DNA from: Spongospora subterranea f. sp. subterranea
Taxonomy: Eukaryota; Endomyxa: Phytomyxea; Phytomyxea; Plasmodiophorida
NCBI GenBank assembly: GCA_049724395.1
Contig: JAUGWO010000135.1
Location: forward strand, 62,001 to 126,000
Direction of reading: 5' to 3'
DNA length: 64,000 bases
Shown: one piece after another, positions 58,265-64,000 of the stretch
Numbering within the stretch: the stretch's first letter is position 1
How the letters are laid out: each line of letters opens with the position of its first letter
Notes under the pieces: generated by a model
Told to the model about the DNA's origin: nothing
Seen by the model: the letters and a program-made list of their open reading frames with translations, nothing else
The model's database searches: none
Made by a program: the position numbers and the translations under genes

Positions 58265-58611
58265 ATGAAAACACCTACGTTAGTGCGCTTAAGTCCCAAA
58301 TACATTAATTTCTTGCCATTCCTGTCGTTGCCAAACAACAATCACGACGAAACTGAAATCGGGCACCATATCGTGTTGCCACCGGTACACGATGCGAAAT
58401 TTTATAATTTTGTTGAGGGTCCAGCACCTTGTTGTTGTCATATTCACGACCTGATCTATTTGCAATATCCGATGAACCAAGTGCTAATTGGCTCTGAACA
58501 GACTGGAAGTGTTTGTATTTTTTTTTTCAGCAAACGTTGGTGTTTTCGTCTGATATTGAACTCCTTCGTCTTACGAGTGATATCATCGACGAAGTTGCAT
58601 CTGTCGAATAG
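58265..58611 (+). CDS. Small two-exon gene behind gene C
   Basis: Exons 58265-58480 and 58531-58611 with a 50-nt intron that has a strong polypyrimidine tract; 98 aa. The ATG (MKTPTLVRLSPKYINF) lies two bases beyond the TGA of gene C. The middle has a CCCHIHD cluster; the end is acidic and helical (SSDIELLRLTSDIIDEVASV). No family recognised. It may be a separate gene, a dicistronic second frame, or a mis-split 3' end of gene C. Confidence 0.45.
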
Positions 58612-58795
58612 ATCATAATCAGCAACAGCGACTGTTTCGATATACCCAACGTGTTTGACGGCAGTTGGTCACTGTCCCTGTTCGTTTAATGAACAAACAG
58701 ATTGTTGTATATTTACAATCATAGAATATCGAATTTGTTGGCGCCTGACTGATGGGACTTCACACAACAACGTTGACATCATTCTGACTCACCAG

Positions 58796-58912
58796 TACCA
58801 ACAAATTTAACGAATATTTGGCCCTCGTGTCTCATCACCTGGAAGATCAGTATTCCCGATTGCTCAGTCTCGATTCGCCAAGATTATGGCAGTTTACTTC
58901 CATTGAGGTCTT
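58796..58912 (+). pseudogene. Isolated family-style exon (relic G)
   Basis: A 117-nt segment bounded by an AG acceptor and a GTGAGT donor, with one base before the first full codon and two after the last, the same phase-2 pattern as the family. It encodes NKFNEYLALVSHHLEDQYSR. Downstream near 59049-59097 is KKMAFVLSAGATV, similar to the gene C modules, but it cannot be joined in frame. Confidence 0.4.
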
Positions 58913-60524
58913 GTGAGTAGATATGGAATTACGAGGAATTTTGCAAACGATGAGATTCAGATTGAAACGAGGACAGATCAGATGTTAATGGGAATCAATC
59001 GTTGCCTAATCGAATCATGAGCACTCTGATGGGCCCTTATTTGCAGGACTTGATTCATTGAAGAAAATGGCATTTGTACTTTCTGCTGGCGCCACTGTCT
59101 AACTGAACCAGTTCAAATCAATGTGTGGTGCTATGCGGTGGGAGCGGGGACGGATTAGATCGAAAAGAATGGATTCACAATGCGATTCAGGATGGAGCAC
59201 AGCGGCTAAAGGTTCATGATGGCTTAATGGCATTCCTCGAACCTGTGGACGATTAACTCAACACTCCGGCAGGGATCCTCGCATTCAGGCAGCGATTCGT
59301 GCCTGTAATTCTGATTGTTTGCCTTAGCGGAGCAGTGTGTGAGATTCGTATCGGCATTGGGAATCTGGGCGTTTAGTGTAATTGGTATTGCCTTGAATGT
59401 CGGTACACCGTGTCTCGATAATCGGTGACAGCTGTAGGATCGGTTCCAAAGGTATTGTGGAACCTGTCAAGATCCAGCAAGCTGTCGATCTGACAAGGAC
59501 TGGGGTATAACGATGGAGCTTGGCCAGAGTGATCGGATACCAATACAGCCGCAATCGATGCTTTAGACACGGTGCCACGTTCTCTAGAATTCCGAGTGTT
59601 TTAGAGCATTTGCGTGGTAAAAGTGGAATCGGTCCACCTTCTCTGTGCTAGTACCTATCTGGAATCAACAATGTAGATCTCTACAAGTACATTAGAAGGC
59701 AAGTATAGGTCCATGGCTTCAGCTCTCAGCCCTGAAACTGTCTCCAGAAAGATAGGATTATCTGGAAAACTGTCGATGCCATCTTATAGCGCTCGGAACG
59801 AGTGACATGGTGAAGTACAACAATTGCTACATGAGTGGTGCAATACCTGTCTTGAACCAAAACTCTCCCTGTCCTCCATAACGTCAAACAAGGTATATAG
59901 CCGCTCTCTTCATCTCCATCATGAACTCCTTAGCCGAGTGCCTGAGAGAACCAGTCTTGGCGATGATCCCTATCGTTTTGAGCTTCTTCCAGTTTCGAAG
60001 TCGTCCACACATAACTATCGGTGCTGTGCTTGTCTAACGCCTCCCTTGTAGGACAGAAGGGAGTGTTGGAAACAGCATCAGCTACTCAATGGCGAGATTT
60101 GGAATACACATGATAATGTCGGCCTTTGCGCTGGCACTCACCGGGAGTGCTGAGAATAAGCAGTGGGATTTGGTTATAGAGTTAAAATGACATCAACCGA
60201 CCACCTCTGCCGGAGGGTGTTTGCCATCCGGTGGCGCCATTTTTGAAAACCTTTCCGTCCGAAGATTAGGACCACCGATTGAATCTCATGCGACTTGGGT
60301 TCAATGTAACTCATCTGAAATGGGTTTCTTTTAATCTCAGCGAACAATGGAAATAAGCTCTTGAATGTGTGTGTCAACGCAGTGAAAGTTCATGAATTGC
60401 AGCAAACCACCCGTGAATTCTTGGATTGAACATTTCCGGGTGGTTTGACAACTATATATAGGTATTTAGCCCCAAATTGATCTTGGTGCACGAATTTGCT
60501 AACTATCTAGTTGAACAACTGCAG
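58913..60524. other. No supported gene
   Basis: Short frames on both strands without motifs. A perfect 11-bp hairpin (CAAACCACCCG, 23-nt loop) sits at 60403-60447. Confidence 0.4.
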
Positions 60525-61217
60525 TCCTTAGGAACATACAAAGTGTATGATCTCAAAAATACTCAGAATCATGAACTGCTTGAGGAAAGCGAATTGGAGC
60601 AGCTGCCCTAGAGACGACATATTCCAGATGAAGTTGAGGGGAGGATGTTGCTGGCAATACTAATTGGCCTTGACATGCTGAACTCGACTGCAAAGGAAAG
60701 TTTCCGCGATGAACAGCCATGGTGTGTGTTTGATAGAAAATGAGCATTATCCTGATCTGAAGGTGACATGGACGAACAGGGTCGTGCAAAACCTGCTGCA
60801 GCAAGTAACTGACAGGAAAGGGGAAACACATGATCCAGATGAAGATAAGGAGAGGATGTTGAGTTGGGAAGAGTCTTCTCATTCAAATCAACAAGCAGTT
60901 CCCATCCTCGTTTCGTTTTTTGATTCAACAAACAAACGAACGCATGCGTTTCCCCTTTCCTGTCAGTTACTTGCTGCAACAGGTTTTGCACGACCCTTTT
61001 CGTCCATGTCACCTTCAGATCAGAATAATGATTATTTTCTATCAAACAACATTATTTAAGAACATGTAAGCACACCATGGCTGTTCAACTGCAACATCCT
61101 CCCCATAACTTCATCTGGAATATGTCTTCTCTGAGGCAGCTGCTCCAATTCGCTTTTCTCAAACAGGTCATGAATATGAGCATATTTGATTCATACACTT
61201 TGTGTGTTCCTAAGGAG
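60525..61217. repeat. Large inverted repeat, ~300-bp arms
   Basis: 60525-60832 and 60943-61217 are inverted copies at high identity around a 110-bp spacer. Outer ends read TCCTTAGGAACATACAAAGT; inner ends include AACTGACAGGAAAGGGGAAA. The left arm has about 55 extra bases (near 60650-60705), and the spacer contains a third partial copy of the CCAGATGAAG...GAGGATGTTG piece. Similar peptides can be read from both strands, so the open frames are not taken as genes. Probably a foldback-type element. Confidence 0.9.
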
Positions 61218-62365
61218 TCAACCATTCGTAATCTCACGATAATTGGGCACTAGCATTAGAGCTCCATCGTTTTCTGGATATTCCTCAGTTACTTTAGACT
61301 CACATTGCGAAGTGGAACCGCTTCTGAAACATGTGAACGAAATATACCGCAGTTTCTTCGCGCTGATTTGCTTAATCGTGCACATTGCAAATTCAGAACA
61401 GATTGCTCAGGTTCTTGCAAATTAGAAAACAGGGTTCCCATTGAAACTGCACCTCCATCACACATAGTTAGGGCGTTTCTTTCTTGTGAAACTCATTGTC
61501 TCCGCGTTTTCGCGTTTGTCATCACAGTTGTCGTTCATTTGCTCTGGCACTTCGTTTTTTCAGAATCTTCGCTCTCAAGGCTTATCCTCTCTCTTGCGTG
61601 AGTCGAGGCAAGAGTATTTTGCTCCAATTCCGTGCTGTCGTCAAAGTAAATCGCAAGCTTGCCTTTGTACAACAGTATCTCTTGGGGCCCGGTCACTCCC
61701 ATCGTGGAGGTTCTTCAGACCCGCCAGCATGAGGCACGCCCAAGTGGATCGCCAAATTGCAATGTGGCAAAGCGGCCGTCAGGAATCCCCTACATGTTCC
61801 TGTAGTTGTGTGCTTGTGTTGTACCTATACACCAGGTTCGTTCGAAGAAACTAACAACTAATGAGGTGAAAATCTCTTCGAGTGGAAACACTCTTTTTCT
61901 GATCCACAACAACACTCCGAGATAGCCTGAGCTCGCCGGTAACGCCAACAGCCGGTAACGCTATGTTGACAACTGTGTTCAGGTAATGATTCTATTTGTA
62001 CCGTTGAAATCATAATCCCCAACGTATCGCCGTTTTCAGCTTTTCGGAATCGAGGAGCATATCGAGGATGGTTGTTTTAAAGTGGATACGTATTAAATAT
62101 ATCTGTTTCGGTTCCGAATTTTCACTCTTTATAAACTTGGATCATCATATGTGAGAAACTTTGTCACAATTTCGCTTCGATCACATTGAATCGCTCGATC
62201 ATATCTATCTGGATCAAAATCCCAACCGAAATCCATTATATGTTTCTAGTTTCTGATGAATTTAAATTCTCGGCTCCGATCCGCAATCGCAATTCCTCAG
62301 AACAGATTGATGAGGTTGTAAATGCAATGAATCCTGGTGTTGGTTCGGCTGAATATATTCTGAAT
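61218..62365. other. No supported gene
   Basis: Overlapping open frames at 61305-61854 and 62186-62368 on the plus strand have no motif. Upstream exons of the membrane-protein paralogue that ends at 62519 may lie here but could not be identified. Confidence 0.35.
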
Positions 62366-62519
62366 TGAACCTTCTTATCACATCGTGTCTCAGCATTTTA
62401 TTGCTGAACATCTCTCGGCTTGTCCATACCTTATTTATCATTGGTGCTCTCGTTGTGCTCCTGAATCGCACTCGTATGAATACAAGGAATAAAGTAATTA
62501 GGAACTTGAATACTGAGTA
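62366..62519 (+). pseudogene. Second copy of membrane-protein C-terminal exon
   Basis: A frame beginning LITSCLSILLLN and continuing with a hydrophobic helix (LFIIGALVVLL) and a basic tail to a TAA at 62517-62519. It resembles the last exon of the membrane protein at 7830-8005 (LIASGLSILLLD...), also in DNA sequence. The rest of the gene was not found, so it may be a fragment or a diverged paralogue. Confidence 0.45.
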
Positions 62520-63477
62520 ACTCTACAGTAGTTGTTGTCTGTGCTTTAAAACGCACGATTCCAAAGACTATGATAAGTTGAATAAATACTGTATCATTCG
62601 GCTTTCCGCAATACAGCTCTTGGAGAAATTCCCGATCCGTTTTCTAGATTCGTTTGTACATATTATGAAAATTGAGACGTGCATTTCTAGACCAGGGTGT
62701 CAAATCAATTGGCGCCTACAACCGCGAAACGTGGAAAACGTCTCATTGACGAAGTCAAACTGAATCTACACAAAACAACATGAAATATTTCCAAATTTCG
62801 GGTAGATCAGTTGCAATATCATCAGGTGGGTTTGAATCGCCGCACTCTGTAGACCACAACAGCATCGTTAGAAGCAATTTATCTACTGAGTTTGAGTTTG
62901 TCATCAAGGGTGTGATTTAGAATACCAGAAACGGCCTTGTGAAGTTCTTGTCCTGTTATCAGGTTTTTCCTGAACAACCCTAATCCAACCTAGATGGGCG
63001 ATATTATTCAAAGATGGTTCGTGAACCTGAACCGGATTACCTGCTGTTGTCTGTACATCTGCTCACTCCTGGACGATTGGATGCGCTGGCTAATAAAGAT
63101 TGCCGTTAGACAGCCAAGTAACCCTCCGAAAACTTTTAACGACGCTCCAGCGCCAGAAGATTGCAGCATCGCAACTTGCTGGATCTCTAAACGGTGATTA
63201 ACGGCCGATTATTTTCACCGGTGAACTCAGTCCTGCGAATAATCAGTGAACGATAGTCACCGAATCGCCGACCAATGATCGGCTTGAGCGCGGAATAGGA
63301 TTTGAAACACTTGAATCGACAAAACTTGGTCTCGATAACAAAGAGGTCATAGGAAAACAGCGGCTCATAAACAAAGCTAACATGATTTGAAAGATGGCGA
63401 GAGTCCGCTAGGAAAACATATTAATGATGGAGAATATATGAGTTTAATAATAGTATATGATGTGGATACATTTGCGA
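62520..63477. other. No clearly supported gene
   Basis: A plus-strand frame at 62994-63197 (MGDIIQRWFVNLNRI, then a Cys-rich hydrophobic stretch) could be an exon, with acceptor-like sequence before it, but has no family match. Confidence 0.3.
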
Positions 63478-64000
63478 TTACCAAGCAACCGTTTCAACGC
63501 GGCGTCCAGGAATTCGCCTCTCATTACTTTCACCCTCACATTGGTTATGGCCGGCTTGTTCTATGGCTGTGATCAGGCTAGCGATATCGTCAGATATTAA
63601 AGCGATATTCGATATGTGATCAACGTGATCGATCAGGTCGGCCAACAACGATCGAAATTTTCCGTCTTGAATGAAGGTTAAGACGTGGCTATCTATAAGG
63701 AGACAGAGCCAGTTGACCAAGACGGAGACGTGGGCCATTGGTTGATGAGCAGAGGCTGGCGATGTGGCCTGGATCAACATTGAAGATAAAACCCGGAATA
63801 AATTCGAGATACAGGGAGATGTCAGGTCAGATAGATGACTGCGAACAAAAGAATCGGTCTTTGGCAGCAGAAGGATTTGCAGGAGGAGTTGATGCTGAAC
63901 AGGAGTCGTGGGCTCATGAATTTGTCCTAAAATAGCACAAATCTCCTGCTCGTCAACTGGAATAATTTTCAACAAATTGAGGGCGATATCAAATTGGCCA
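63478..64000 (-). CDS. Utp12-domain protein, C-terminal exon (partial)
   Basis: An open frame from the right window edge to a stop at 63478-63480, 173 codons visible. It shows the helical pattern of the Utp12 domain found at the C-termini of small-subunit processome WD40 proteins (WDR43/Utp5, Utp4, WDR3/Utp12, PWP2): QHQLLLQILLLPK, a central VSVLVNWLCLLIDSHVLTFI (the W-L-x-x-L-L-x-x-H motif), then LADLIDHVDHISNIALIS. Those proteins act in pre-18S rRNA processing in the nucleolus. A WDR43-like identity is likely from length and arrangement, but the WD40 repeats lie outside the window. Confidence 0.55.
   Translation of the reverse strand, partial: GQFDIALNLLKIIPVDEQEICAILGQIHEPTTPVQHQLLLQILLLPKTDSFVRSHLSDLTSPCISNLFRVLSSMLIQATSPASAHQPMAHVSVLVNWLCLLIDSHVLTFIQDGKFRSLLADLIDHVDHISNIALISDDIASLITAIEQAGHNQCEGESNERRIPGRRVETVAW

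Noticed and set aside
60608-61059. Two long overlapping frames encoding similar peptides on opposite strands
   Set aside because: They are the mirror images produced by the inverted repeat 60525-61217.

Overview
Eukaryotic nuclear DNA from an intron-rich organism with very compact genes. Every gene that could be spliced by eye has GT-AG introns of about 48-63 nt. The conserved genes are a class I aldolase, cap-binding protein CBP20, the N-terminal acetyltransferase NAA40, a mitochondrial HslU ATPase and a Utp12-domain protein. A mitochondrial HslU, very short introns and a secreted filamin/PA14 protein suggest a protist (rhizarian or stramenopile-like). The species cannot be fixed from the sequence, and plasmodiophorid or oomycete affinity is only a guess.

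Layout. 1-1.24 kb: a worn Ty3/Gypsy fossil, then a 229-bp palindrome. 2.7-6.25 kb: a scrambled Penelope-like retroelement with direct and inverted copies of its own pieces and a copied fragment of the neighbouring host gene. 6.7-8.0 kb: multi-pass membrane protein. 8.55-10.17 kb: aldolase in 11 exons. 10.2-12.4 kb (minus): a type I membrane protein. 12.5-16.9 kb: no supported gene. 16.9-23.8 kb: a large secreted protein with about nine filamin-like repeats and three PA14 domains. 23.87-28.7 kb (minus): an unrecognised gene, a bZIP factor and a small unknown gene. 29.58-30.37 kb (minus): NAA40. 32.97-33.72 kb: CBP20. 34.70-36.67 kb: HslU, which contains a 5-nt microexon. 37-40.5 kb: an inverted repeat and broken or unrecognised exons. 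40.57-44.0 kb: a minisatellite of about 62 copies of a 55-bp unit.

44.0-58.9 kb is the most unusual part: a cluster of one gene family I do not recognise. Its members encode secreted proteins (exon 1 is essentially the signal peptide) built from many short exons in which every intron I could place is phase 2. Gene A (minus, 248 aa, probably decaying), gene B (minus, up to 618 aa, 15 exons) and gene C (plus, 812 aa, 26 exons) share exons recognisable by sequence. Relics D, E and G lie between and beside them. Gene C has five tandem exon modules of about 30 residues, mostly with a [LI]ESG core. Gene B has a tandemly duplicated 3' exon whose splice donors double as stop codons. Introns within the family resemble each other. 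This looks like a birth-and-death family of secreted, exon-shuffled proteins; an effector or surface role is inference only.

58.3-64 kb: a small two-exon gene directly behind gene C, a 0.7-kb inverted repeat, a second copy of the membrane-protein tail seen at 7.8 kb, and the C-terminal end of a Utp12-domain (ribosome biogenesis) gene that runs off the right edge.
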